Assembly (NCBI GenBank): GCA_003550305.1
Contig: QKYT01000523.1
Location: 30,806 to 61,370 of the forward strand
Source of the DNA: Glomus cerebriforme
Lineage: Eukaryota > Glomeromycota > Glomeromycetes > Glomerales > Glomeraceae
DNA: 30,565 nucleotides
Direction: 5' to 3'
In this document: positions 20,052-29,464 of the stretch, piece after piece
Layout of the letters: each line of letters starts with the position of its first letter
Numbering within the stretch: position 1 is the stretch's first letter
Notes under the pieces: model-generated
What the model saw: only the letters and a program-made list of their open reading frames with translations
Told to the model about the DNA's origin: nothing
Databases searched by the model: none
Translations under genes and position numbers: made by a program

Positions 20052-20870
20052 TTTCCTACTTGTACCAACAACCCCAAATTAAGTGAGCAATCATTCATTG
20101 TTGTTTAAAAAACGATATGACAACAAAATTCACATGCATAAAATTTACAGAGAAAAATATTTTCAATTCCATTTTTTATTATGTAAATATTCTTGTACTG
20201 CGCAACGCATGTGATGATTTCATTTACTGGATATATATATAAGGAAATATTGCTAATATTATGCTTCACATAAATAATTAAATATGTTTACTAGACTGTA
20301 AATGGTAGACAAAGAAAAATTAATTTATATCAGATATCAGTTAGTAACATTAGTAACATGTGATTTTTTCTGCGTATCAAATTTCACGAAAATCACGTGA
20401 CTTTTCTATCACTCCGTGTCATCCCTCTGCGCTTCATTTTATATAGTAAAACATTATTTGTCACATATATCTGTCACCAGGTACGCAGAGTCGTAACATA
20501 TAATAATATTATACTATTTTTTTAAAAAAAAAATTTCGATAGTTCCAAGCTCATAAGGAGAGAAGGGAATGAGACAAACATATATTATTTTAATTTCTAC
20601 TCGAATTAATATTTTATGATAACTTTATACATAATTTTTGCTTTATATTGTTACTGTAATCATTAAAATTATATTTACTAATTAAATTTTATATTGTAAA
20701 ATTTTAAAATTTCATAATTATTTTAAATTGTTATAAACAGTATTGTCTGATTATTGTCCATAAATAACATCCAATTATATTTGTAAATTAACAGCTATTG
20801 GTCATATAATTGGACTTTGATCGGACATTTTAAGTAATTTTTTATAGCAGTAAATATCACGTGATTAATA
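20052..20870. other. Intergenic region upstream of the MULE relict
   Basis: No gene seen. It contains TCACGTGA at 20393-20400 and 20857-20864 and one copy of a dispersed repeat at 20393-20478. A TATA-like atatatatataagg lies near 20230. The MULE's left terminal repeat should be in 20.7-20.9 kb but I cannot define it. Confidence 0.4.
20393..20478 (+). repeat. Dispersed TCACGTGA-linked repeat, copy A
   Basis: Starts with TCACGTGA, then tatcactccg (20407-20416), ctctgcgcttca and a final tgtcac. The same order of words occurs at 24479-24578 (copy B), with short differences and one ~20-nt length difference after the palindrome. Confidence 0.5.
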
Positions 20871-23123
20871 CAGTTGCAGAACAGGATAAGACCGGAACAG
20901 GTCAACAGGATAAATTTTCCCTTGCAAAATAACGCGCTTTTTATTATTGTTGTGTATTGTAATTTGGAATACATAACTTTTGTGCTCTACTTCAAAATTG
21001 CCCTAACCTTTTTTAGTTTTTTATATTTTTGCCCCTTAATAATAGAGCCGTTTACTGTGGAGCAAAAGAAATTACAAAAGAATTTCATACTTGTAATAAT
21101 TGTTGCACTAAACAACATAATAATGTGAAAAAAAGATGTGTTGAGACTAAAGAAAATGAAGATATGGAGCAAGAAAATGAGAATTTTTTTAAAAATAATA
21201 GAGCCAGATAGTTTTTGTGATTATATTGCCCAACTTTTGCAAGTTTTTCCGACACAAGTTGAAAATAATACAGAAAATATACCACCTTTTAATTTTCAAT
21301 GTAAAATAGATATTTCATCTTTAATAAACCAGCAAAAGATATAGCTGATGAATTAGTTGAATTTGTTGAAGATGTAGATGATTTTACATGGGCGTGCATT
21401 TTTAATAAATTTTTTATTAAAATTTTTTCTTTAGAGAGCACTATACTCTAATAAAATATTTATTTTTCTATATGCTTTATTTAAATAGCTATCATCATTT
21501 ATATGTAGGGAAAAATACTATAACATATTGGTATTTTTGTTCACAAAGAGACATACTAGCAACAAATCTCGAAAACATCAAGATTATTCAAAGTATCGGG
21601 ATATACCATCAATGGAAAGATTCAAATGTAATGGTATTATTAAAATTGCTATTAATGAAGTGATGAAAATAGCAGAAGTAACTTTACAGCATGATTCTAT
21701 ATATGCACGACCAAAAATTATAAAAATACCTCAAAACATCGATTATATTAAAGAAAATATTGATCTGTTGTCACGAGAAATTTATGCACGACTTATTGAT
21801 AAAGGGTTAGATTCATCAATTCGTCAAAAACAAATCCACTTTTGGTGGACACAATTAGGACAAACCAGATATAAACGCCATGAAAATGCATTTGAATCAG
21901 CAAAACTATGGATTAAAGGAAGGAATTATCAAATTATTTTAGAAGAAACACAACCTGCCCATGCTCTAGCCATTGAAACAGGATTTTATGAATATTTTAA
22001 ACGAATGAACATTGAAATTCACGAGTGTGGCATTGATGCAACATGTAAATATAATTATTTAATTTATTTGATTTATTTATTACAATAAACTTTTACTAAA
22101 TTAAACAATAAATTTTTAAATTTATAAGTCAATACCAATAATTTTGGATTTGAACTATACAATCTTCACGCAGAAATGAATGGTACGGGATTCCCTCTGG
22201 CTTACTTATTTTTAGAGAACAATGGAAATGTGGAGAGGGAATACGTACTACAGTTATTCAGACTTTTCTGAGTAAATTGCGTGATATGGGAATATATTCA
22301 GAATTTATAATAAGGACTTTGCACAGATTAATGCTGCGCGTTTTACTTGGAAAGGAATTAAAGTTCAACTGTGCAAGTGGCATATGAAAAAAGCAGCTAT
22401 GACACGATTAACAAGTAATAAAGCAACTAGAAATTCCTCTTTTAATCCTTTATCTGAACTTGGTAAGCGATTTCCATTCAATAATATTATACAATCACAA
22501 AAATTTTGTCCTAAGGAACATCATGAAACTATTTGGAAATTGATGGAAAAACATCTTCACCAACACCCGTTAATTTCAATAAGTAATGGTCAGTTTCTTA
22601 CTAGGTACAATGATAACAGATGGATATTGTGGGCTCGATCAGCTAATGAAAAAAAAATTTCAGTTCTTAAAACTACAATGTTTGTAGAAGGGCATTGGAA
22701 GGTTATAAAAAGGGATTTTCTTTACAAATTTTTCCGGCCACATCTTGATCTTGTGATATTTATTTTAATGACAAAAGTAATTGTTCATCAACAGCGAAAA
22801 TTGCAACAGATCCAGTCTGGTAGAGAAAAACCTGAATGGATAAAGCAACTTAAATCTGAATGGAGAGAATTGTCAGCACGTACTATTAATAAAGCATATA
22901 TAACAGATATAAGCCAATGGATATGTGGATGCTCCTTTTATTTAACCAATTGATTTGGTATTTGTAAACATCTAGTTCAGCAGAAAGGGCCAGTGACTCC
23001 TGAATTTTTTCAACGTTTAAAAAGAAATAATCAACCTCTATTTTTTAACTGAAATGAATCAAGATTTTATTGGCATCACTAAATTTTCAAGAGGTCCGAT
23101 GACCATCGCTGCTCAAAAATGTA

Positions 23124-23153
23124 AAATTTACGTTAAGAATTTAACGTAAATTT
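23124..23153. repeat. Perfect 13-bp hairpin
   Basis: Arms aaatttacgttaa (23124-23136) and ttaacgtaaattt (23141-23153) with loop gaat. It overlaps the end of the MULE reading frame (CKIYVKNLT, stop at 23149). Confidence 0.85.
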
Positions 23154-23165
23154 GATGTTTAAAGT

Positions 23166-23238
23166 GTTCAATTACTGTCAGATGACAAGCNCATTCATTG
23201 GACGGTATGTTTATCATGCTTATAAACAGTAATTGGAC
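23166..23238. repeat. Inverted repeat (12 of 13) with 47-nt spacer
   Basis: gttcaattactgt at 23166-23178 pairs with acagtaattggac at 23226-23238 with one mismatch. It has the size and form of a tiny foldback element within the insert. Part of the spacer holds the N at 23191. Confidence 0.6.
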
Positions 23239-23350
23239 GATTTCGTTTTATAACAGGTAATTTGTAGATCTTTTTTTAAAAAATTATATATTTTTTGATT
23301 TTTATTGAATAAATAAAATTATTTAGTATATAATTAAAAAAAAAATCAAA

Positions 23351-23416
23351 TAGTCTAGTTGTTGGGGTGTGAGATAATTGTGAGATATATTATTAAAGAC
23401 ATATTCGGTTCGATTC
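23351..23416 (+). promoter_or_regulatory. tRNA-like Pol III promoter (A box and B box), SINE or tRNA relict
   Basis: tagtctagttg at 23351-23361 fits the A-box consensus TRGYNNARNNG at every fixed position, and gttcgattc at 23408-23416 fits the B-box GWTCRANNC. Start-to-start spacing is 57 nt, within the tRNA range. The acceptor and T stems do not pair, so it is not a functional tRNA gene. A tRNA-derived SINE head or tRNA pseudogene inside the MULE insert is the best reading. Confidence 0.45.
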
Positions 23417-23503
23417 CTTATATAAACAAAAAAAAAAAGAATTTTTTATTAACAAATATATCGAATAAAATTTTCCGTCAGTATCACATAACTAACGGTC
23501 TGT

Positions 23504-23571
23504 GGACGTTCATTATTAACGTCCAACCTACGAAGGGTCCGACAATGGATAGTCAGTGGACATTCTGTCCA
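23504..23571. repeat. Two short perfect hairpins next to the right arm
   Basis: ggacgtt / aacgtcc at 23504-23524 with a 7-nt loop, and tggaca / tgtcca at 23557-23571 with a 3-nt loop. Both stems contain GGAC, as do neighbouring words (ggtccgac, cggacc), so this stretch may be the tip of a foldback-type element. Confidence 0.65.
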
Positions 23572-23834
23572 TTGATGGTTATCGGACCTCTTGGAAACTT
23601 AGTGATGTCATGCAAGCAAATTTATTTAGCATGTATAATAATGCTGATATGCAAAACTTAGATGATTCGATAGAAGATTGTAATGCACTTTATGACGAAT
23701 TGATAAATTCAACAGCAAAGGTACTTAGTCTTCTTAAAGAACAAAAGGAAGCTGGTAATATCAAATGGGTTAAAAATGTGAAAAGAAACTAAAAAGAATT
23801 ATGCCTTTAACATGGAAAGGGTATACGTCATTAT

Positions 23835-26361
23835 AATTAACAATAGTCAAATCAAACATTATCGCATTTAATATACGATTTTTGCTTTTATTATATTTTT
23901 TAAAACAAAAATAATAATATTAGAAAATATTATATATTACATATAATTAAAGCTTTTGTTTTTACAATGCACAGAACATGTAAGATTCTAGGTATAACTA
24001 TTTAATAATACTGTATATTTATTTTAAGAATTTTACGCGAATTTTTCTTACCTTTATTTTCTAATTCAAAATTTTAATTTTATTTATTCGCATTTATATA
24101 TTAGATCTTTTAATTATTAGAGAAAATTATTCATTTTATTTTAACTTTAAGTATTATAAAAGTATTGTGTCAATGAATATAATAAACTTTTCAAAAAAAA
24201 AATACCTGAAATGTAGTGTAGTTTAACCTTTATAACAAACTTTAAAAGTTTCTTTAAAACTTTTAATAATACTAAAATTTAGCTCCTAATAAAGCCGAGA
24301 AAGAGCATATATTTGTGATTATGAATATTAGGGTTCATTAAAAAAAATACACTCGTGAAATACAACTGAAATAAAAAAAAAATTTTTTAAAGTCATGCTT
24401 TCAGATATTTTTTTCAGTGGCTTTAAAATTAATGATACAAATTTTGAACCAATAAAAGTTTAGACGCCACAACACGAATCACGTGAAAGTGAAATTTTGT
24501 TGGTGTAGTTTATCATTCCGAGTCACACTCTTTGCGTTTCAATTTTTTACTAAGTATTTGTAACATATAATATGTCACTTATCACAATTGATGCCACAGG
24601 CCATAACCTTTTCATAAGTATTCTGGGGACTTAAAAATTTTTTCATTAGTGAAAGTCTATTCGTCACACAATCTGTCACATGAGCCCACACTTAATGCCG
24701 GTCAAGACATTTAATACCCGCCGTTTCATGACATTTTTTCAGGTTACGCTGGGGTAGTCACGCGAAAATTACTGTGCCATTCATATCGCGTAAATTTATT
24801 TTAAATATGTTTGGATATAAAAAAGCTGCTGTCAATAAAAAAAAACTATTCCGTAACTGTCGTTACATTTAAAATTATTTATTATAATTGTAAATTATTT
24901 GGTTACATAATTCAAAAATATAATGATGTTGCAAAATCTCATTGATTCATATGTAGTACACATATCTTTATTTATTCTTACGTTTTTATGAATTATCTTT
25001 ATTTTATTAAAAATAAATTTTAAACCTTTTTATTGGAAATATCTTTCCATATTAGGCACCTTGGTATCTACTGTCAGTCTAAACACAAACATATGAGTAA
25101 CCAGCCCACAGTAAAAATAATTAATGAATTACTGTAATTATACTCCAATCCGGCATCCCGAAATAAATGATATATATAATATTAGTAAATTCTTTAAATA
25201 AGTTTTCGCGCTATATTATTGCAATAAATTTCTTAAGAATTATTGAATTCGCTTCTATTATTTAATAAAAGTATGTTCAAAAATTATATCCAATTATTAA
25301 AAATGGAAAATAACTGATGTAACATGAGGAATTAAATTTTTTGCAGTGGATGTTGATTAAATTTACTGCAAATATGTTGAATAACTCATATGATATAAAT
25401 CATAATGTATTATGATATTATCTAAGCCATTTTATAAACTATTTCGGTGAAAAGACATTTTATTACCAATAGCCTTTTTTGCTGATAGGATATTTTACCA
25501 AAATGTTAATAATTTGCCATTTCATACACACGCATAACGAAATATTTTAATTAATATTAAATATAAATAACTAGTTTTTAAAAATTAAAATTTTTAAAAA
25601 AATTTTTATGAATTTTGATGATATTTATAACTTCCAAAAAATAAAATTTAAATTATTCGCTCTAACAAATAATACTAATTAAGAAATAAAGAATGAAGGA
25701 ATACTTATATTTATTAATGATAAATTTATTAGAAAAAATTTTTTTCGGTAAAGCATCCTTTCAGTAAAATGGATTAAAAAATTTGTCAGGGATACCTTAA
25801 ATTCTTTATCATTCATTCAGAAAATAAAATCTTTGAGTTTAAAATTACAAAAATTTCGGAATTACCATTATCTTACACATTTCTTATGGTTTAATATAAT
25901 AACATTTCATTTATCTCAAAATCAAAATTATTAATCCGTGAGTCAACTGTGTACTGTATGGGACTATGAAATTTTCAGTTGACACGCGCAGTTAAAATAT
26001 TAGGTAATAATGACAAGTTAAATAATGAAGTTTATGTAAGAAATTGAGAAATTAATTTTTACAAAGTAATTTATTAAAAATAGAAAGTGCTAGTTTCAGG
26101 TTCAGCTATAAAATTCGAATTATTATACCCCGTCGCACTAAGTGTGACTTGTGATATAGAACATTGTAATTTCCTTAATTATAAATGTAACCATTTTTTT
26201 TTACCCGTGATATTTTTAGACCGTTTTTTTCACTTTTTTATTTAATGATTGTACGCGTGATAGAAAGTATAAAAAAGTAAAAAAGTATAAATAATGATTA
26301 AACACGTGATATAAAACTGAAAGTGATCAGTGATCACGAGTCACACGCTCCTGGGTATAAC
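23835..26361. other. Long AT-rich region without genes
   Basis: No supported ORF in 2.5 kb. A GC-richer block at about 24.46-24.79 kb contains TCACGTGA (24479-24486) and repeat copy B. A third, shorter relative lies at 26303-26346: cacgtgat, then cgagtcacac, the same two words in the same order. The rest is AT-rich spacer with short A/T runs. Confidence 0.45.
24479..24578 (+). repeat. Dispersed TCACGTGA-linked repeat, copy B
   Basis: TCACGTGA, then tatcattccg (24511-24520), tttgcgtttca and a final atgtcac, matching copy A at 20393-20478 word by word. Boundaries are not sharp and no terminal repeats were found. Confidence 0.5.
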
Positions 26362-27200
26362 TTAGTAATTCGGCAAAATTTTATAAAATGGAAATAAAAA
26401 TTTTACNAAGGTGCGCAGTAACGCAATTTTAAAACTAGAGAAACCCCTCCAAAAATGTGTACTTATTATAAAGAAACAAATGATTGTGTCAAGCCATTTT
26501 CTGAAGTGAATAAAATTAAACCTATTCAAATTTTCCTTCTGGCTAACAAATACAAAAATATTATTAATTTTTTTTTTTTTTTTTGCATTTAAGGGAATTA
26601 AAATTTTTTCCTCACTTTTTCCTTCCTCAAAAGATTTTTTATAATAAACTTTATTTGAATATTTCTTGAAGTGCTTATTCAAATCTTTGGATGGAAAAAC
26701 TTAGATGAATTTGGGAAAGAATGGACTAGAGCCGGAGAACCTATAATTATTGCTTTAAAACTGATGTCTTGAAATACAGCATCTAATTATATGTACATGA
26801 TAATCATGAAATTTTTCGAAAACAGCAACTTGTACTGAACGACATGTTTAAATGTTCANGAAAGTAGAAATTTCTATTTATAATGCAGGCCTAGAGGTTT
26901 AAACGAATCAACCGGTCTTACACAAACCTAATTTCTCATAATTTCTATAATTTCTATAATTTCTCATAATAATTTCTCTCGTGATTTTATAATTATGGCT
27001 GGTATTTGGCNTGTATGGTAATTACACTTATTGAGGAATTATGATAAATTATGATAATTGAGAAATTACGAGAATTTATAATTATTGAGAAATCATTGAA
27101 GAATTACGTCGCTATACCTAATTTGNTTATTTGGAAATTTTCATGATTCTGACCGGGATCATAATTGGCTAGAATTACTCGCATCAACCGGTTTTAGCAT
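26362..27200. other. Non-coding region with imperfect inverted repeats between 14-bp direct repeats
   Basis: A 106-codon minus-strand frame (26362-26682) has an N and low-complexity Lys/Phe composition and is not accepted. A short + frame near 26680-26770 (DEFGKEWTRAGEPIIIALKL) looks coding-like but is isolated. atcaaccggtctta at 26907-26920 and atcaaccggtttta at 27183-27196 are direct repeats matching 13 of 14. Between them, runs of aatttctcataattt on the left face gataattgagaaatt on the right, giving a loose foldback of about 170 nt. Confidence 0.45.
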
Positions 27201-27419
27201 ATGGACCGTTCAAATCCAAGTGGTCTTTACTATTTAAAACTTACCTCTAGTGATAATAGTTTAACAAAAAATATTTCAGTGGTAATAGTGGCAATAGACT
27301 TAATAATGATCTATGATCCAAAATATAGTCATCTAGAAATACATCCCGAAATATATTATACAAACAAGCTTAGCAATAAATTACGTATTAAAATAGGAAA
27401 ACTCAACAAAACGAAATGA
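27201..27419 (+). CDS. Short hypothetical ORF
   Basis: 72 codons from an ATG, reading MDRSNPSGLYYLKLTSSDNS and ending in a Lys-rich tail (KLRIKIGKLNKTK). The middle is hydrophobic (ISVVIVAIDLIMIYD). Composition is more mixed than nearby chance frames, but there is no recognised domain, no clear promoter and no splice extension. It begins inside the right copy of the 14-bp direct repeat's flank. Could be a fragment of a lost gene or chance. Confidence 0.2.
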   Translation: MDRSNPSGLYYLKLTSSDNSLTKNISVVIVAIDLIMIYDPKYSHLEIHPEIYYTNKLSNKLRIKIGKLNKTK

Positions 27420-27898
27420 AAAATGACATCTTATATAGTTTAAAAATTCTTTTATGGATATAATAGAAAAATTTTCACACCTAGACTTCCAAAAATAAAA
27501 AGTGGGTTGTCAAAATGATCATTGAAAATTATTTCGGAACATTTAATATAGAAAAATTTTATTCACGATGAAATTTTTAAAAATATGAATTATGATTTTT
27601 ATGACTCATAAGTTACAACTTATAATCAATAATTTATTTTTAATCTATTAATTCTATTAATTAAAAATATGAACTATGACTCTATGAATGACTAGGATTG
27701 GCACGTCAGTTTTTTCTTTTTTAGGTTTAGCTAATATAATAATCTAATTAATCATCATGGTTTATAATAGAATTTGGGGAAGTCAGGCTCAGCATGATAG
27801 TTAGCAACGCTGTATGACTCATAATTAACTTGCTATTAATTTTTAAATTATATAAATACCCTTATTTTTTTTCTTAGTTCCCATATAATTCATTTAAT
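27420..27898. other. AT-rich intergenic spacer
   Basis: No supported gene or repeat seen. Confidence 0.4.
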
Positions 27899-27954
27899 GT
27901 ACATTCGTTTAATAATCAGTAAAATTTCGCTATAGCGATAGATAACGAATGTAC
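27899..27954. repeat. Perfect 11-bp inverted repeat with a 12-bp palindrome in its centre
   Basis: gtacattcgtt (27899-27909) and aacgaatgtac (27944-27954) are perfect reverse complements. The 34-nt spacer contains the perfect palindrome tcgctatagcga at 27927-27938. It directly abuts the tandem modules at 27953-28282. Confidence 0.8.
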
Positions 27955-28282
27955 TCTTTAGAGGTTCTTTTTACCGATTCTCACCTCTAAANAATTAATT
28001 TTATCGATTCTTATTTCTAAAGAATTAATATAGAATCGGTACCCCTTTTACCCGGGGTAAAATTGGNTTAATCAATCACTCTTTCTTTGTGTTGCTTTCT
28101 ATGGAGTATAAATAAAATATTAGAAATGNATTGGGCACTTTAGAGGTTTTTTTATCAATTCTTACTTCTAAAGAAGTGTAATAGAATTGNTCCCCTTTTA
28201 CCTGGGGTAAAATTGGTTACTCTTTCTTTAACTATGCTTTCTAAAGAGTATAAAACAATAGAAAGCATTAGAAACTTTATTG
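27953..28282 (+). repeat. Two tandem TATA-bearing modules (LTR- or promoter-like)
   Basis: Unit 1 (27953-28135) and unit 2 (28136-28282) share in order: ctttagaggtt; cttatttctaaaga / cttacttctaaaga; ccccttttacc-ggggtaaaattgg with an internal palindrome (TTTTACC / GGTAAAA); ctctttcttt; ctttct; then gagtataaataaaa / gagtataaaacaata, both good TATA boxes. Unit 2 lacks about 35 nt of unit 1. A pyrimidine-rich stretch follows (28283-28350). They could be duplicated promoters or LTR halves. Four N bases lie here, so the array may be imperfectly assembled. Confidence 0.6.
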
Positions 28283-28482
28283 GCTTTTTTTTAACGCTTT
28301 TCTTTGTATTTTTTATTCTCTAGGTATTCCCTACCCCTTCCTGTCTCTTGACCTTATCAGTTATAGAAAGAAATTATATTGGTATGAAGTAATAGAATTT
28401 TAATTATACATTCTTTTAATATTTTATTTTATTATAATAACTAATTTATTACAAATCTTTTATTTTCTTATATATCAAATAG
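28283..28482. other. Pyrimidine-rich leader-like stretch after the tandem TATA modules
   Basis: T-rich with ctctaggtattccctaccccttcctgt-type clusters around 28320-28350, as in fungal transcript start regions. It ends in a splice acceptor (caaatag) at 28482. No ORF. Confidence 0.35.
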
Positions 28483-28690
28483 GATTTTCGAAAGAGCTGT
28501 GGATTACACGATATTCCTTCCTATATAATGTACTATATACGGAGAATGGTACATGAAAATTAATTTTAAAAAATATAAATGATATGCTTTTATTTGCTAA
28601 ATAAACTACTTTTATTGTTTATAGGATATGTGCCAAGAGCTGAGACTTGAGCGATCCCTTGATGGTAACCCACCGAAGAAAGAAACCTAA
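28483..28690 (+). pseudogene. Unknown multi-exon gene, copy 1 (two last exons only)
   Basis: Exon 28483-28548 follows a caaatag acceptor and encodes FSKELWITRYSFLYNVLYTE. An intron of 76 nt (28549-28624, gtacat...tatag) follows, then an exon starting GYVPRAET before a TGA. The same exon-intron-exon layout with similar residues occurs at 30142-30345. The 5' exons of the family (see copy 2) are not found upstream here, so this is a truncated copy. Family and function are unknown. Confidence 0.4.
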
Positions 28691-29464
28691 AAAAAAAGAA
28701 ATACTAAAGTTAGTATATCATATTTAAAAAAAAAGATAAAATAAAATGGGAATAAAAAAAGAAACTAACTTACCACTTTTAATATTCCTAGGAAAAATCT
28801 GCCGAAGTTGCCACTGGGTACAAGTTAAATTGAAGCTATTTATGGAGTCTCTCGATCATAAACACAAAAATAAGTATGTATGATATTATGATTGTCCTTG
28901 TTTTCATAATAAAAATTTTTCCTTTTAATTAAAAATTACTACATAAATTTTAGTTAACGAATGACGACAATTACCGTATTATCATTTTTATTATTTATAG
29001 ATCATTTTCAAAAATCATATGGTTATTTCTTTTCAAAAAATTTTTTAATGATGTAAAGATCTTCTGTACTGTGCTGTTATACACTTTTGTCACACATTGA
29101 AAAAAATTATAAATAAAGATCTCGATTTTTTTATTACCAAATTCCTAAAATCCTTCATTTATCAACTTATAAAAAAGATTTATTTTTATCTGTTATATTG
29201 TGAATTATACAAATTCAGTTGATTGTTTTTTTTATTAACTTAATAAATATTATTAATTAAGCCGTAATTTGAAAAGAAATCACCCCAAATCTTAATTTAG
29301 ATACTTCCTACTTTTTATAATTGAAAAGACAACGAACATATTTTATTGCTATTAAAGTATCTTCCGATATATCAAATCATTCATATCATACATCTTCTGA
29401 TACTATTTCATCCAATGTCACATCAGAAATAAAGAATATGACTGGAAATGTCATAAATTAGATC
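28691..29464. other. AT-rich region between the two copies
   Basis: One exon-like piece at about 28793-28872 follows ttcctag and reads GKICRSCHWVQVKLKLFMES, LDHKHKNK before a gtatg donor; it could be a further 3' exon of copy 1. Otherwise AT-rich with nothing supported. Confidence 0.3.

Larger units (their letters stand above)
23074..23607. repeat. 34-bp inverted repeat bounding a hairpin-rich insert in the MULE relict
   Basis: The left arm 23074-23107 and right arm 23574-23607 are reverse complements at 31 of 34 positions; all three mismatches are transitions. The left arm is MULE coding sequence (ITKFSRGPMTI), so the right arm is the same coding segment in antisense. The ~466 nt between the arms hold several hairpins and a tRNA-like promoter. 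The N at 23191 shows a weak assembly spot. Confidence 0.8.
21029..23834 (+). pseudogene. Decayed MULE transposase with SWIM zinc finger, interrupted by a ~460-nt insert
   Basis: Pieces in order, in changing frames: Cys-rich start (YCGAKEITKEFHTCNNC) at 21.05 kb; IAQLLQVFPTQVENN; DIADELVEFVEDVDDFTW; RFKCNGIIKIAINEVMKIAE to HECGIDAT (first catalytic Asp, 22035-22037). An 84-nt intron follows (22045-22128), then FNTNNFGFELYNLHAEMNGT, GIRTTVIQTFLSKLRDMG, KDFAQINAARFTWKGIKVQL with C-x2-H (CKWH), MFVEGHW (Glu 22687-22689), and the SWIM finger C-x-C-x10-C-x-H (22924-22971). A lost T near 22230 breaks one frame, and the T-D codons expected before KDFAQI (~22304-22312) are missing, so the second Asp is gone. 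TGA at 22951 and 23050 sit where Arg and Trp are expected. FIGITKFSRGPMTI follows at 23.06-23.1 kb. After the insert the end resumes: LYDELINSTAKVLSLLKEQK, then IMPLTWKGYTSL and a stop at 23832-23834. MULEs move DNA by cut and paste; this copy cannot. Confidence 0.82.

Noticed and set aside
20874..21344. Several overlapping short ORFs on both strands
   Set aside because: They are fragments and shadows of the frameshifted MULE N-terminal region, better described as one relict.
20731..23231. Direct 12-nt match ttataaacagta on both sides of the MULE as a terminal repeat
   Set aside because: Too short and AT-rich, in direct not inverted orientation, and the right copy lies inside the insert.
23344..23424. 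Functional tRNA gene
   Set aside because: A and B boxes fit, but the acceptor and T stems do not pair, so only a promoter relict is claimed.
26362..26682. 106-codon minus-strand ORF
   Set aside because: Contains an N, a poly-Lys run and no recognisable motif; flanks show no promoter or splice signals.
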